From: Phycisphaerae bacterium | Lineage (GTDB): Bacteria; Planctomycetota; Phycisphaerae; UBA1845; UTPLA1 | NCBI GenBank assembly: GCA_019636475.1 | Contig: JAHBXN010000002.1 | Location: forward strand, 558,001 to 622,000 | Direction: 5' to 3' | DNA length: 64,000 nucleotides | Part shown: in pieces, positions 52,560 through 61,901 of the stretch | Position numbering within the stretch: position 1 is the first letter of the stretch | How the letters are laid out: every line of letters starts with the position of its first letter | Translations under genes and position numbers: made by a program | The notes under the pieces: generated by a model | What the model was told of the DNA's origin: nothing | The model's input: only the letters and a program-made list of their open reading frames with translations | Database searches by the model: none

Positions 52560-54137
52560 ATGCCCCGATTTGGTTTCGCCATCGATAATCGTGCCTGCAT
52601 CGGCTGTCACGCGTGTACCGTTGCCTGCAAGAGCGAGCACAGCGTACCGATCGGCGTAAACCGAACCTGGGTGAAGTACATTGAGAAGGGCGAATTCCCC
52701 AACACGCGCCGCAGCTTCAATGTCCAGCGATGCAATCATTGCACTGATGCGCCCTGCGTCGAGATTTGTCCGGTGACATCCCTCTTCATCCGTCCGGACG
52801 GCATTGTCGATTTCGACAACGACCGCTGCATTGGATGCAAGGCCTGCATGCAGGCATGCCCCTACGATGCGCTCTATCTCGACCCGGAAACACTGACGGC
52901 CGCCAAGTGCAACTACTGCACGCACCGCGTTGACCAGGGCATCGAGCCGGCGTGCGTGGTCGTATGCCCCGTCGAGGCCATCGTCAGCGGCGATCTTGAC
53001 GACCACACCAGCAGGATTTCGCTACTCGACATGAGCCAGCGCGTTCAATATCCGAAAGTGGAAAAAAACACGCGACCGAAGCTGTTCTATGTCGGCGGTG
53101 AGACGGCGGCACTGGATCCGGCCGCTGCTCCGCCACAGCAGGACTATGTCTGGAGCAGCGGTGCGGGCGCCTCCTTGGGCGTGAACAAGAAGGCGCTGTC
53201 ACTCGCGGACGACGAGGCAAGCGAAGATGCCCGCGCCCGCCGCGTCTATGACCAGAAGAAGAAGCCCGCCCCGTGGGGCTGGATGGTGTCGGCCTATATC
53301 ACGACGAAAGCAGTTTCGACGGGAATCCCGCTCGTGACATTCATTCTGTTTGCGCTGGGCCTGTCGGCATCGCCGTTGCCATTTTCGGCGGCGATTGCGT
53401 CTGTGGCGTTCCTTGGGCTCACTGGATATCTGCTGGTGGCGGACCTGACGCAGCCGAAGCGGTTTCTGTATGTGCTGCTTCGCCCGCAATGGAAGAGCTG
53501 GCTTGTGCGCGGAGCCTACTTTATCACGGCATTCGGAATGCTGATTCCGATCGTCTGGGCATCGGGTTTTCTACCGTTGGGTTACTGGCCAAAGTTCTAT
53601 CTGTCTTTCGTCCTTGCGCTGTTCGCGACGGCCACGGCGGGATATACCGCCCTGCTGTTCGCTCAGGCGCGCGGCCGGGATTACTGGCAGAGTCCGCTGC
53701 TGGTGGTGTCGATGATTGTCGACGCGCTCGTCGCCGGAACCGCGTGCTGTGTTCTGCTCGGAATCATGGACTGGGCGGGCGGAATGGTTTCAGTGTCAAC
53801 TGACTCGCCGACATGGTGGCCGTCGGCCGTGGGAAGCAATCCCGATCCGGCGCGGGTTGTCCTCGGGGTCGCGTTGGTGATGCTGATCGCCATTCAGAAA
53901 GCCGAGTTGTTGCCGCGGCATCAGACGAAGAATGCAGAGTTAACGGCCGCCGCCATCCTGCGCGGGCCTTTTGCGTCATGGTTCTGGATCGGAGTCGCCG
54001 CCGTGGGCCTCCTGGCGCCGGCCGCCGTCCTGCTCTCAGGCGGACCGATTCGCCTGGCCGCCGTGTTGATCCTGCTCGGTATCACGGCAAAGAACCACAT
54101 CCTCGTCCAGGCGCCGCAGCGTGTGCCGCTGAGTTGA
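52560..54137 (+). CDS. Fused 4Fe-4S ferredoxin subunit and NrfD/DmsC-type membrane anchor
   Basis: A 525-residue fusion. Residues 1-140 hold exactly sixteen cysteines in four ferredoxin groups (C13/16/19/23; C58/61/66/70; C90/93/96/100; C117/120/132/136), the DmsB/PsrB arrangement for four cubane clusters. A linker to residue about 240 leads to eight or so helices (TTKAVSTGIPLVTFILFALG; FYLSFVLALFATATAGYTAL and others) like NrfD/PsrC, which exchanges electrons with quinone. Together they resemble the electron-transfer half of a molybdopterin or respiratory oxidoreductase; no catalytic subunit lies in the window. The next gene is on the other strand. Confidence 0.9.
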   Translation: MPRFGFAIDNRACIGCHACTVACKSEHSVPIGVNRTWVKYIEKGEFPNTRRSFNVQRCNHCTDAPCVEICPVTSLFIRPDGIVDFDNDRCIGCKACMQACPYDALYLDPETLTAAKCNYCTHRVDQGIEPACVVVCPVEAIVSGDLDDHTSRISLLDMSQRVQYPKVEKNTRPKLFYVGGETAALDPAAAPPQQDYVWSSGAGASLGVNKKALSLADDEASEDARARRVYDQKKKPAPWGWMVSAYITTKAVSTGIPLVTFILFALGLSASPLPFSAAIASVAFLGLTGYLLVADLTQPKRFLYVLLRPQWKSWLVRGAYFITAFGMLIPIVWASGFLPLGYWPKFYLSFVLALFATATAGYTALLFAQARGRDYWQSPLLVVSMIVDALVAGTACCVLLGIMDWAGGMVSVSTDSPTWWPSAVGSNPDPARVVLGVALVMLIAIQKAELLPRHQTKNAELTAAAILRGPFASWFWIGVAAVGLLAPAAVLLSGGPIRLAAVLILLGITAKNHILVQAPQRVPLS

Positions 54138-54164
54138 TGATTGAAGATGGCCGGTTCGTCTTCG

Positions 54165-54902
54165 TTAACGGCGCGGAAGCGGCCGCGGATTGATGTCGTT
54201 CGGATCGACCGGGCGCAGGTCTTCGAGATCCAGCCGGTAGATGTTCAGAATGATCCCGTTGATGTCCTTTTCGCCCACGCCGAGGCGGCCGCTGGCGGCA
54301 AGCGGCACGTCCAGCAGTTCCTTGACCGGGCGACCCTCGGGGCATTGAACCTCGATCCATTCGTTCATTTCGAGCGGCTTTCCGTAGCAGCAGAAGGTCT
54401 GATTTCGCATCAGCATGAACAGAGGCACGCGTCCATCGTCATCCAGGTCGAGCGGCGCCATGAATCCGACAACTGTGACCTGTCGGCCGTCGAAAGCCTT
54501 GATGGTGGGTGGAATCGGGTCCGGCCGAGGCGAATCCGACGGCGCCGCAGTCAGGGGCGGTTTCTGATATCTGAAGCCGGCGAGGAAATCGAAAGATACA
54601 AGTGGATGAATGCCGGGCGACTTTTCATTCAAGGAATCGCTGATGCCCGTGGTCAGAGGCGGAACGCCGGCCGGAGATGTCGGCTCCCGTTTGCCTCCCT
54701 CGAGAATGGGTCGGCCGCGCGGCATATTGGGCTGGGTGGCCGGAGCAGGCGGCTCCTTGCATGCTGTCGAGATCAGCAGCAGACCGGACGCTACTGCTCG
54801 CAGGACGCCGCAGGGCCGCAAAAGCCGGAAGCGCGAACGACTAGCCCGGCCGGACGTTGGGTTTCGCGACTTCGGGACCGGAAAAGGTACTGGCTCGCTC
54901 AT
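54165..54902 (-). CDS. DUF3299 lipoprotein of an ABC system
   Basis: A 245-residue protein starting at ATG 54902, only seven bases after the permease stop. A lipoprotein signal (RAVASGLLLISTAC) with lipidated cysteine is followed by a Pro/Ser-rich spacer and a compact domain with FDGRQVTVVGFMAPLDLDDDG, FCCYGKPLEMNEWIEVQC and VGEKDINGIILNIYRLDLED, the DUF3299 pattern. It terminates an ATPase-permease-lipoprotein run and is probably the periplasmic partner of that transporter. Function unknown; two adjacent cysteines (FCCYG) could be redox or metal active. Confidence 0.82.
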   Translation of the reverse strand: MSEPVPFPVPKSRNPTSGRASRSRFRLLRPCGVLRAVASGLLLISTACKEPPAPATQPNMPRGRPILEGGKREPTSPAGVPPLTTGISDSLNEKSPGIHPLVSFDFLAGFRYQKPPLTAAPSDSPRPDPIPPTIKAFDGRQVTVVGFMAPLDLDDDGRVPLFMLMRNQTFCCYGKPLEMNEWIEVQCPEGRPVKELLDVPLAASGRLGVGEKDINGIILNIYRLDLEDLRPVDPNDINPRPLPRR

Positions 54903-54909
54903 ATCGGCT

Positions 54910-56259
54910 TCACGAATGCGGCGCGAGGCAGGCCGCCACGTCGGTGGCATACGCCTTCCATGCCGGTATCAAACCCGCGATGAGACCGAGCAGGATAGCG
55001 GCCGCCGGCGTCCAAAGCAGCGCGGGATGAACACTCCAAAGGTCGAGTACGACACCTGTCTGATCGCGAATGATTGTCCGCGCGGAAGCGAGCAGACCGA
55101 TGTACGGAACGAATCCCGCGAACGCTCCGATCGCGGCGATAGCGCCGGATTCCATGATAATAATCGAGAACACCGTCAGCCGCCGGGCACCCAACGCGCG
55201 ATAAATCGCAAACTCGCGACGCCGCTCGTTGATCGTGTTATGCAGGCTCGCCAAAATAGCCGCGCCCGCGACCAGCATGACCATTGCGGCGACGATTTCG
55301 AGCACAGCCGCCATCCACCCGATGCGATCAAACAGCTCCGACAACACGCGAGCAACCGGCCAGGCGAAGGTGGCCGCCGAACCGCCCCTGTTGAACTCCT
55401 GATCGAGGTCAAGGCCGAACTGGGGGCTTCGGAGCTTGATAAGCAGCGCGCTGACGGCCTTGTGTTCGATCGGGATCTCCTCGCCAGCAACGGGTTCGTA
55501 ATGATCGTCGTCATGCCCGAGGACATGGCCGCTCATTCGGAATACCGCTTCGATCGGAATCCAGACCACGCGGTCCACGGGCGAATTCGTGGGTTCGAGA
55601 ATTCCAACCACGAGGAACTCGTCATGCTCGTCGTCGTGAATCGCGGCGGAATCGAAGACGAGCCCGTGATGGGGACGAAACGTGCTTCCGACGGAAAGCC
55701 CAGTGCGGCGTGCAACCACGTCCCCAACGACAGCCTCGCGAAGTTCGGAATCGAAAGGCCGTCCACCGGAGCGAATTTCCAGCTTGCGACTGCGGCGCGG
55801 CTGAAACTCCGTGAAGAGCTGCGCGTCGGTGCCGACAATGCGATAGCCGAAGTAGTTGTCTCCGACGGCGATTGGAACGGCGACAGCCACGCGCGGGTCG
55901 GACCGGACCGAATCGTAGAGCGACCACGGGATATTTCCGGGTGATACGTCGAGGTGAAAAAGTACGTTGAGGACGAGTTGGAGGCGACTTGATCGCGCTC
56001 CCAAGACGGCATCAAACCCGCAGGAACCCCCGACAAACGCACGTTCAGCCTGATCTCGCAGCGTGAAAACGGCCATGACCAGCGCCGACGCCATCGCCGT
56101 CGCGGAAATTGTGACGCAGGTGGCAAGCAGATGACGGCGAAGACTGCGCCGTACGACAAAGGCGATGGCGCGAATTCCAACGGGAGTAGCGGCCGCAGCA
56201 TCTGCGCCTTGAGCGACATGCGAAGCAGGCTGCCCGGATTGTGGATTGATAATTGTCAT
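54910..56259 (-). CDS. FtsX/MacB-type ABC transporter permease
   Basis: A 449-residue permease. One N-terminal helix (LLATCVTISATAMASALVMA), a large periplasmic domain (residues about 50-300) and three C-terminal helices (LEIVAAMVMLVAGAAILASL; MESGAIAAIGAFAGFVPYIG; LLWTPAAAILLGLIAGLI) match the MacB/LolC topology. ATG 56259 overlaps the stop of the ATPase gene (ATGA), so translation is coupled. With the ATPase and the DUF3299 lipoprotein it forms a candidate mechanotransmission or lipoprotein/antibiotic-handling ABC complex rather than a classical importer. Confidence 0.9.
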   Translation of the reverse strand: MTIINPQSGQPASHVAQGADAAAATPVGIRAIAFVVRRSLRRHLLATCVTISATAMASALVMAVFTLRDQAERAFVGGSCGFDAVLGARSSRLQLVLNVLFHLDVSPGNIPWSLYDSVRSDPRVAVAVPIAVGDNYFGYRIVGTDAQLFTEFQPRRSRKLEIRSGGRPFDSELREAVVGDVVARRTGLSVGSTFRPHHGLVFDSAAIHDDEHDEFLVVGILEPTNSPVDRVVWIPIEAVFRMSGHVLGHDDDHYEPVAGEEIPIEHKAVSALLIKLRSPQFGLDLDQEFNRGGSAATFAWPVARVLSELFDRIGWMAAVLEIVAAMVMLVAGAAILASLHNTINERRREFAIYRALGARRLTVFSIIIMESGAIAAIGAFAGFVPYIGLLASARTIIRDQTGVVLDLWSVHPALLWTPAAAILLGLIAGLIPAWKAYATDVAACLAPHS

Positions 56260-56951
56260 GAGTCACCGCCGGCGCGTGACACACTCTGACAGGCGCGGTT
56301 GAGCCGTTCGAAGTCCTCAACGCGACGAAACGTGCTGAGGAGGCCGCGATCGTGGCTGACGACGATCAGCGCCGCGCCGGAAGCCGCGGCAAGTGATCGA
56401 ATCAGCTCCATTGCGCCCCGCGCATTGTCATGATCGAGATTGCCCGTCGGTTCGTCGGCCAGGATCAGCCGCGGACGATTGGCCAGAGCCCGGGCTACAG
56501 CCACGCGTTGCTGCTGGCCGATCGAGAGCGTCGATGGGAGATGATTGCAGTGTTCTGCCAGGCCGACGCGATTGAGCAAGTCACGGGCGAATGCCCGATC
56601 GACGCCGCGGCCGAACATCATGGCCAGTTCGACGTTCTCGATCGCCGTGAAGCCCTGCAGAAGATTGAACGACTGGAATATGCAACCGATCCAGCCCCCT
56701 CGGAGACGATCGCGATCGGCCGGGCGCATCGCGAAGAGGTCGCGTCCGTCAAGGCGGACGGTCCCGCTGTCCGGTTCAGTGATCCCCGCGACGAGATTCA
56801 GAAACGTGCTCTTGCCGCATCCACTCGCGCCGCACAGGGCAAGCTCTTCGCCAGAATTGAGTCGGAGTTCCGGAATGTCGACGATCATGCGACGCGCCGA
56901 ACCGGGAACGGCGTACGACTTGGACAGGGACTCGATCCTGAGCAGGCTCAT
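56256..56951 (-). CDS. ABC transporter ATP-binding protein (LolD/MacB type)
   Basis: A 231-residue ATPase from ATG 56951. Walker A is [12 protein letters not shown]-loop IFQSFNLLQ, signature [15 protein letters not shown], Walker [13 protein letters not shown] and H-loop IVVSHDR, with the [10 protein letters not shown] spelling characteristic of the LolD/MacB/FtsE group. It heads the run ATPase, permease, DUF3299 lipoprotein, and its stop overlaps the permease start by four bases. Confidence 0.93.
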   Translation of the reverse strand: MSLLRIESLSKSYAVPGSARRMIVDIPELRLNSGEELALCGASGCGKSTFLNLVAGITEPDSGTVRLDGRDLFAMRPADRDRLRGGWIGCIFQSFNLLQGFTAIENVELAMMFGRGVDRAFARDLLNRVGLAEHCNHLPSTLSIGQQQRVAVARALANRPRLILADEPTGNLDHDNARGAMELIRSLAAASGAALIVVSHDRGLLSTFRRVEDFERLNRACQSVSRAGGDS

Positions 56952-56982
56952 GGCATCATGGTAGGCGTTTGAGAGGACCGGG

Positions 56983-57876
56983 TCACGCACGCGAGGTGGT
57001 CGCCGGGTCGAAATGCCGGCGCGAGCCAACATCGGGTTGAAGCACCAGGCCATCGCGCGGGTGGATATCGAGTATGACGCCGGAGACGTGCTCCTGCCCC
57101 GAGATGAGCGTGACGCGGCGGCCGATGTCAGCGGACCGGCGACACCATTCGGCAGTCAGCTCGTCGTCACTGACGCAGGCCGGTTCGGCGAAGAGTCCAT
57201 CAAGTTCGCGAAGCAGACGGCGGGCGATTGCAAGTCGATCGATGGGGTCGCGGCTCTCAATGTGGAGCGACGTGGAGCATGCGCGAAGCGGCTCCGGGAA
57301 GTGCATCGGCTGCTGTAGACAGTTAATCCCAATGCCGATTGCAATCCACGCGGCGAATTGACTGGAGCGTTGATCGCGCCGGGCGATTTCCCTTGGGGCG
57401 AGCACTTCGACGCGATGGGTATCTAACGTCTCCGGACTGCAGCCGGTGACCTTTGCTTCGACGAGGATGCCGGCCAGTTTCTTCTCCCCCACGTAGATAT
57501 CGTTGGGCCAGATAATCTGCGGCGAGACATCCGTCGTCCTCTCGATCGTCCTTGCGACCGCAACGGCCGCTCCCGTCATCCAGAATGCGGGCCGCGCCGC
57601 ATTGCGCGGCTCATTGAGGAGAATCGTGCACATCACGCTCGCACCAGCCGGGGAATGCCACTGTCGCCCCAGACGACCGCGACCGGCCGTCTGACGCTCC
57701 GCAAATACGGCGGTTCCGTCCGCGTCCGCTCCGGATTGCGGAGCCAGAGTTTGTAATGCGAAGGTATTGGTGCTGTCGATCTCCGGCAGAACGGCGACAC
57801 GCCGACCCACCCGGGCCGTATGCAGCTCGGCGGCGATGGCATCGGCGCTCAGGACATGCGGCGAATCGGGGATCAT
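56983..57876 (-). CDS. birA: Biotin--[acetyl-CoA-carboxylase] ligase
   Basis: A 297-residue monofunctional biotin-protein ligase that biotinylates the carboxyl carrier protein. The catalytic core shows EIDSTN, ERQTAGRGRLGRQW (biotinyl-AMP loop), WPNDIYVGEKKLAGIL and GIGINC, followed by a C-terminal cap (GRRVTLISGQEHVSGVI). There is no N-terminal helix-turn-helix, so it is not a repressor like E. coli BirA. Start ATG 57876 overlaps the nadC stop by four bases (ATGA), so the two are co-translated. Confidence 0.93.
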   Translation of the reverse strand: MIPDSPHVLSADAIAAELHTARVGRRVAVLPEIDSTNTFALQTLAPQSGADADGTAVFAERQTAGRGRLGRQWHSPAGASVMCTILLNEPRNAARPAFWMTGAAVAVARTIERTTDVSPQIIWPNDIYVGEKKLAGILVEAKVTGCSPETLDTHRVEVLAPREIARRDQRSSQFAAWIAIGIGINCLQQPMHFPEPLRACSTSLHIESRDPIDRLAIARRLLRELDGLFAEPACVSDDELTAEWCRRSADIGRRVTLISGQEHVSGVILDIHPRDGLVLQPDVGSRRHFDPATTSRA

Positions 57877-58763
57877 TCAATGGCGTCCAAGCCGATATCG
57901 AGAATGGGAGCGGAGTGCGTTATGGCACCGACGGCGATTCGTTCGACACCGGTCTCGGCGACAGCACGTACGGTTTCGAGGGTGACGCGGCCGCTCGCCT
58001 CCAGTTCCACTTTGCTGCGCAGTCCGCGGGCGTCTCTGATGGCAACAGCCGATCGCATGTCTTCGAGGCTGAAATTATCCAGGAGGATGACGTCAATGCC
58101 TACGACGCTCAGTAACTGCTCGAATTGCTCGAGCGTATCGCACTCGACTTCGACAAAGGCAGGCTGTGAGGGCAAATGCGGAAGGCGGTTCAACATTTCG
58201 AAAACGGCATGGGCCAGGCGCGACGATGGAATTCCGGCGAGGTGGTTGTCCTTGATCAGAACCGCATCGAAAAGCCCGATGCGATGATTGTGTCCACCGC
58301 CACAGCGAACGGCGTATTTTTCCAGCTCGCGCAGGCCCGGCGTTGTCTTGCGCGTATCATAAATCTTGGCATGGGTTCCGGTGACCGCGGCGACAAAGCG
58401 ACTTGTCAGCGTCGCGACGCCTGAAAGATGCTGAAGGAAGTTCAGAATCGTCCGCTCGGCGGTCAGCATCTGAATCACGCGGCCGCTGAGCCGGGCGATC
58501 GGCACGCCGGGTTCGACATTCAGCGCGTCCGCATGCGGATCGATCCAATCAAGCACCACCTCCGGCGCGAGCGATTCGACGAGCGCCGGGAGTAACAACG
58601 CACCGCAGAATCGGCCGTGATCGCGAGGGACAATCTGCCAACGTCCACGCGCGGTCACCGCAAGCTCGGGCATGAGACGCGAGGTGAGATCACCATGCAG
58701 TCCGAGGTCTTCGCGGCGGGCTATTTCGATGAGCGGCAAAATCTGATTCAGGTCGATTTGCAT
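57873..58763 (-). CDS. nadC: Nicotinate-nucleotide pyrophosphorylase (carboxylating)
   Basis: A 296-residue quinolinate phosphoribosyltransferase that turns quinolinate and PRPP into nicotinate mononucleotide in de novo NAD synthesis. Family motifs: REDLGLHGDLTS, YDTRKTTPGLRELEKYAVRCGGG (abridged), DAVLIKDNH, VEVECDTLEQ, LLDNF and LEASGRV. Start ATG 58763 gives the canonical beginning; GTG 58772 adds three residues. Followed by birA with a four-base overlap; nadA and nadB are not in the window. Confidence 0.95.
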   Translation of the reverse strand: MQIDLNQILPLIEIARREDLGLHGDLTSRLMPELAVTARGRWQIVPRDHGRFCGALLLPALVESLAPEVVLDWIDPHADALNVEPGVPIARLSGRVIQMLTAERTILNFLQHLSGVATLTSRFVAAVTGTHAKIYDTRKTTPGLRELEKYAVRCGGGHNHRIGLFDAVLIKDNHLAGIPSSRLAHAVFEMLNRLPHLPSQPAFVEVECDTLEQFEQLLSVVGIDVILLDNFSLEDMRSAVAIRDARGLRSKVELEASGRVTLETVRAVAETGVERIAVGAITHSAPILDIGLDAIE

Positions 58764-58855
58764 CGCATTCACCAGTTCGTCAATCCGAACGGGCCATCAT
58801 GCCGGCGCGCCGCGGTACGCCTTTCCGCGGATGGTGCCTTCGGTCCGGCCGGGCG

Positions 58856-60043
58856 TCAACCAAATCGGCCGCGCTCCATCGGCGCGGACGGATTCAGCAG
58901 ATTAAGCTGATAATTCCCGAGGTACTTCAGCGTCTGAAAATGCTTGAAGAGCTCGTCCACACTTTTGAATACGCGCGTCGCGGTTTCAGTGATGAAGGGC
59001 GACGGGTCTTTTCGCGGCCTCCAGATGACGTAGACCTCCTTTGTTCCCTCCCAGGCGTGTTGCAATTCGCGTTCCACGCCGCTCGACAGGCCCGGAATGC
59101 CGCCCGCAAGCTCTGGAATGTAGCTGACGATCATGTCGCTCTGGTCGATCAACTTGAAGTCGCGGGCATAAATCTGTCCGTCGATATCGCGTGCAACATT
59201 CGTGACATCGTTGACGCTGAACGTCAGATCGCGCCCGTTCACCTTCAGCGTGATTGCGGCCTCGCCCTTCTTGGTCGCTTCTCCGGCCTCAAAAAGCAGG
59301 CGCTTTTCGTCGAGGTCTCCGGGATCGAAACAAATGAAATGCTCCGCCAGCGAGGCGCGGAATCCGTCGATCTCAGCAAGCACGTCCGGCATGTCCATGA
59401 CGTGCGACATCGGAAAGCTGGGGTAAATCTTCTTGCGCTGTGATTCGAACATCAGCCGCACCAGCGATTCAGCAGTCGCCTCGTTATGACCGCGCGCGAG
59501 CACGTAAAAAGTGCCGTGTCGCCCGATGGCGTGTGCGAGAATTTCCGTGGCGAGAATTTCCTCCTCGCGCCAGACCATGATGTCCTTGAGCGTATGAGGC
59601 ACGTCATGCTCTTTAAGGAGCCGTTCGTGAATGGCATCGACGTTGTCCACGAGCGTGACGTAAAGATCGGCATCAAAGGCCTTCATCTGGTCGAAATCGA
59701 AGGCCTCGAACAGGCCGTGTTTCCATCGAAACGTCGCGTGGGTGTTGACAATCACGTTTTCGGTTCGCTCGGCCGTCGCAAGTACGTCCTTGAAAACAGC
59801 ACGCCTCAGGCTGTTCAAGCGGGTCCGCGGCAAATCGAGAATCCGTCCCGGCCGAACGTCCGGCGCTTCCTTATACATCATCGCACCGACGTTGCAGACC
59901 GTGACATTGTGGCCGCGCTCGCCGGCCAGATCGCGGACTTTCTCGAGGAAGGGGCGCTTGTCGACGCCGACCTGCCCGGTGACGACGACGCGAATGCCGT
60001 TGTGTGCCTTTCCGCCGAAGAGATTGCTGCTACTGTTGACCAT
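58856..60043 (-). CDS. Archaeal-adenylate-kinase-like domain fused to a nucleoside deoxyribosyltransferase-like domain
   Basis: About 395 residues from ATG 60043, which has GGGAG about nine bases upstream. The N-terminal 190 residues follow the pattern of archaeal-type adenylate kinases (IRVVVTGQVGVDKRPF, NVTVCNVGAMMYKEA, VIVNTHATFRWKHGL, ADLYVTLVD, WREEEILATEILAHA). The P-loop is degenerate: GQVGVDK (G23-K29) is followed by Arg-Pro instead of Thr/Ser. The C-terminal domain has SDMIVSYIPELAGGIPGLSS then GVERELQHA, resembling the aspartate and nucleophilic glutamate region of nucleoside 2-deoxyribosyltransferases. Function unknown: a nucleotide-processing or nucleotide-sensing enzyme is inferred. 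Divergent from gltX. Confidence 0.65.
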   Translation of the reverse strand: MVNSSSNLFGGKAHNGIRVVVTGQVGVDKRPFLEKVRDLAGERGHNVTVCNVGAMMYKEAPDVRPGRILDLPRTRLNSLRRAVFKDVLATAERTENVIVNTHATFRWKHGLFEAFDFDQMKAFDADLYVTLVDNVDAIHERLLKEHDVPHTLKDIMVWREEEILATEILAHAIGRHGTFYVLARGHNEATAESLVRLMFESQRKKIYPSFPMSHVMDMPDVLAEIDGFRASLAEHFICFDPGDLDEKRLLFEAGEATKKGEAAITLKVNGRDLTFSVNDVTNVARDIDGQIYARDFKLIDQSDMIVSYIPELAGGIPGLSSGVERELQHAWEGTKEVYVIWRPRKDPSPFITETATRVFKSVDELFKHFQTLKYLGNYQLNLLNPSAPMERGRFG

Positions 60044-60200
60044 ATTGAAGTCTCCCGGTTTTCCCTTCAGCATAACCGAAACCTGTTCGTCGGAGAAACG
60101 CGGCGGGGCCTTGCTTTCGCCGTTTTTCATTCGGACGTAAACTGTCATTCTGGAATGCCAACTCCGTGTGATGGCAAGATACTTGAGAAGCCAACCCATT

Positions 60201-61841
60201 ATGAACCCTGTTCGAGCCAGATTTGCCCCATCTCCCACGGGGTATTTGCATGTCGGCGGCGCGCGATCGGCCCTGTTCAACTGGTTATTCTGCCGCCGGA
60301 ACGGCGGACGATTCGTCCTTCGGATCGAGGACACGGATATCCAGCGGAATATTGAAGGCGCTGATCAGAAGCTGCGCGATGACCTCCGCTGGCTGGGTAT
60401 CGACTGGGACGAGGGACCCGAAGTCGGCGGGCCCTACGGTCCATACAACCAGAGCGAACGGCTCGACCTTTATCGAGCAGCCGAGCGAAAACTGCTTGAT
60501 GCCGGGCTCGCCTACTACGCATTCGACACCGCGGAAGAACTGGACGCGCTGCGCCGCAAGGCCATGGCAGAGAAAGTGAGCTTCCGATATCCGCGACCCG
60601 CCACTTTCCCGTCCGAAGCCGATGCGTCCCGAGCCCGCGAGCAGGGGCGGCCGGTCGTCGTGCGCTTCGCCGTTCCGGACGAACCGATCACGGTGCACGA
60701 TGAAATCCTTGGCGACGTGACCTTCGGCGCGGGCGAAGTGGAGGACCTGGTCATCGTCAAATCGAACGGCTGGCCGACTTACCATTTCGCCGTTGTCGTG
60801 GATGACGAGCACATGCGGATCTCGCATGTGCTGCGCGCCCAGGAACACCTGATGAACACGCCGAAACACGTCTTCATGCAGAGGGCCCTGGGCTACAGCA
60901 CGCCGATCTATGCCCATCTGCCCCTCGTGTTCAATATCGACGGCACGAAAATGAGCAAGCGCGACAAACACAAAGTCGTGCGAACGGCCGTGAAAGAAAA
61001 GCTGAAGAGCAAACTGTGGACGCCGGCGGATGTCGTTACTCTGGCATCTTCCGACGAGGCGGCAATCCACCGCTGGCTCGACAAGGCGGACGCCGAACTG
61101 GACTCAACGCAGCTCAATCGCCTGGCACAGGCCGCCGGAGCGGTGATTCCCGAGATCGATGTTCACGACTTTCGCGTGTCGGGCTATCTGCCCGAGGCGC
61201 TGCTCAACTTTATCGCCCTGATCGGCTGGTCACCCGGCGATGACCGCGAACGCCTTACGCGGGACGAGATGATCGCCGCGTTCTCCATTGATCGAATCGG
61301 CAAGACAGCCGGCCGGTTTGATCGCGAAAAGCTGCTTGCGGTCAACACCGACTACTGCGCGACCGCTTCACCCGAAAGGCTGCTGGCCGCGTTTCGCGAC
61401 TGGTCAGCGGCGAGCGGCTCTCCCCTGGCAGCCCTGGATGACGCGACCGCCTCGCGCGTGATCGAAGCCTGCAAGGGAATGCGAACACTTCGCGATATCG
61501 AGGCGAAAGCAGGCATTCTCTTCGCCCCGGACGAAGCCGTTGAGTACGATCCGGCTGCCGTGAAGAAATTCCTCGAAAAGAAGGATGGCGCGGGCTACGC
61601 GATGTTGTCGAGGCTGCTTCCGGCGCTAGAATCTCTCAACCCGTGGACCGCCGAGGGCATTGATTCGCTCATCAAGCGAATGTGCGAGGCCGAAGGCGTC
61701 GGCATGGGCGATGTGGCACAGCCGATTCGCGTCGCCGTCGCCGGAAGGCCTGTGAGCCCCGCAATCGGTGAGACCCTGGCGCTGCTCGGCAAAACCGGAA
61801 CCATGAACCGAGTTCGGCGCTGCCTCGCGGCGAGGGCATGA
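60201..61841 (+). CDS. gltX: Glutamyl-tRNA synthetase
   Basis: A 546-residue class I synthetase. ATG 60201 gives the standard start; HIGH motif is APSPTGYLHVGGARSALFNW and the KMSKS motif is GTKMSKRDKHKV. The Glu-binding segment RFAPSPTG, the VEDLVIVKSNGWPTYHFAVV stretch and the helical anticodon-binding C-terminus are all present. It may charge both tRNA-Glu and tRNA-Gln if the organism uses the amidotransferase route; discrimination cannot be judged by eye. Divergent from the kinase-like/NDT-like gene. Confidence 0.95.
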   Translation: MNPVRARFAPSPTGYLHVGGARSALFNWLFCRRNGGRFVLRIEDTDIQRNIEGADQKLRDDLRWLGIDWDEGPEVGGPYGPYNQSERLDLYRAAERKLLDAGLAYYAFDTAEELDALRRKAMAEKVSFRYPRPATFPSEADASRAREQGRPVVVRFAVPDEPITVHDEILGDVTFGAGEVEDLVIVKSNGWPTYHFAVVVDDEHMRISHVLRAQEHLMNTPKHVFMQRALGYSTPIYAHLPLVFNIDGTKMSKRDKHKVVRTAVKEKLKSKLWTPADVVTLASSDEAAIHRWLDKADAELDSTQLNRLAQAAGAVIPEIDVHDFRVSGYLPEALLNFIALIGWSPGDDRERLTRDEMIAAFSIDRIGKTAGRFDREKLLAVNTDYCATASPERLLAAFRDWSAASGSPLAALDDATASRVIEACKGMRTLRDIEAKAGILFAPDEAVEYDPAAVKKFLEKKDGAGYAMLSRLLPALESLNPWTAEGIDSLIKRMCEAEGVGMGDVAQPIRVAVAGRPVSPAIGETLALLGKTGTMNRVRRCLAARA

Positions 61842-61901
61842 CACCGGGCCAACGACGCAGAACACTCAATAGATCGATCTCTGTTCGGAACAGGACAAGC
61901 C

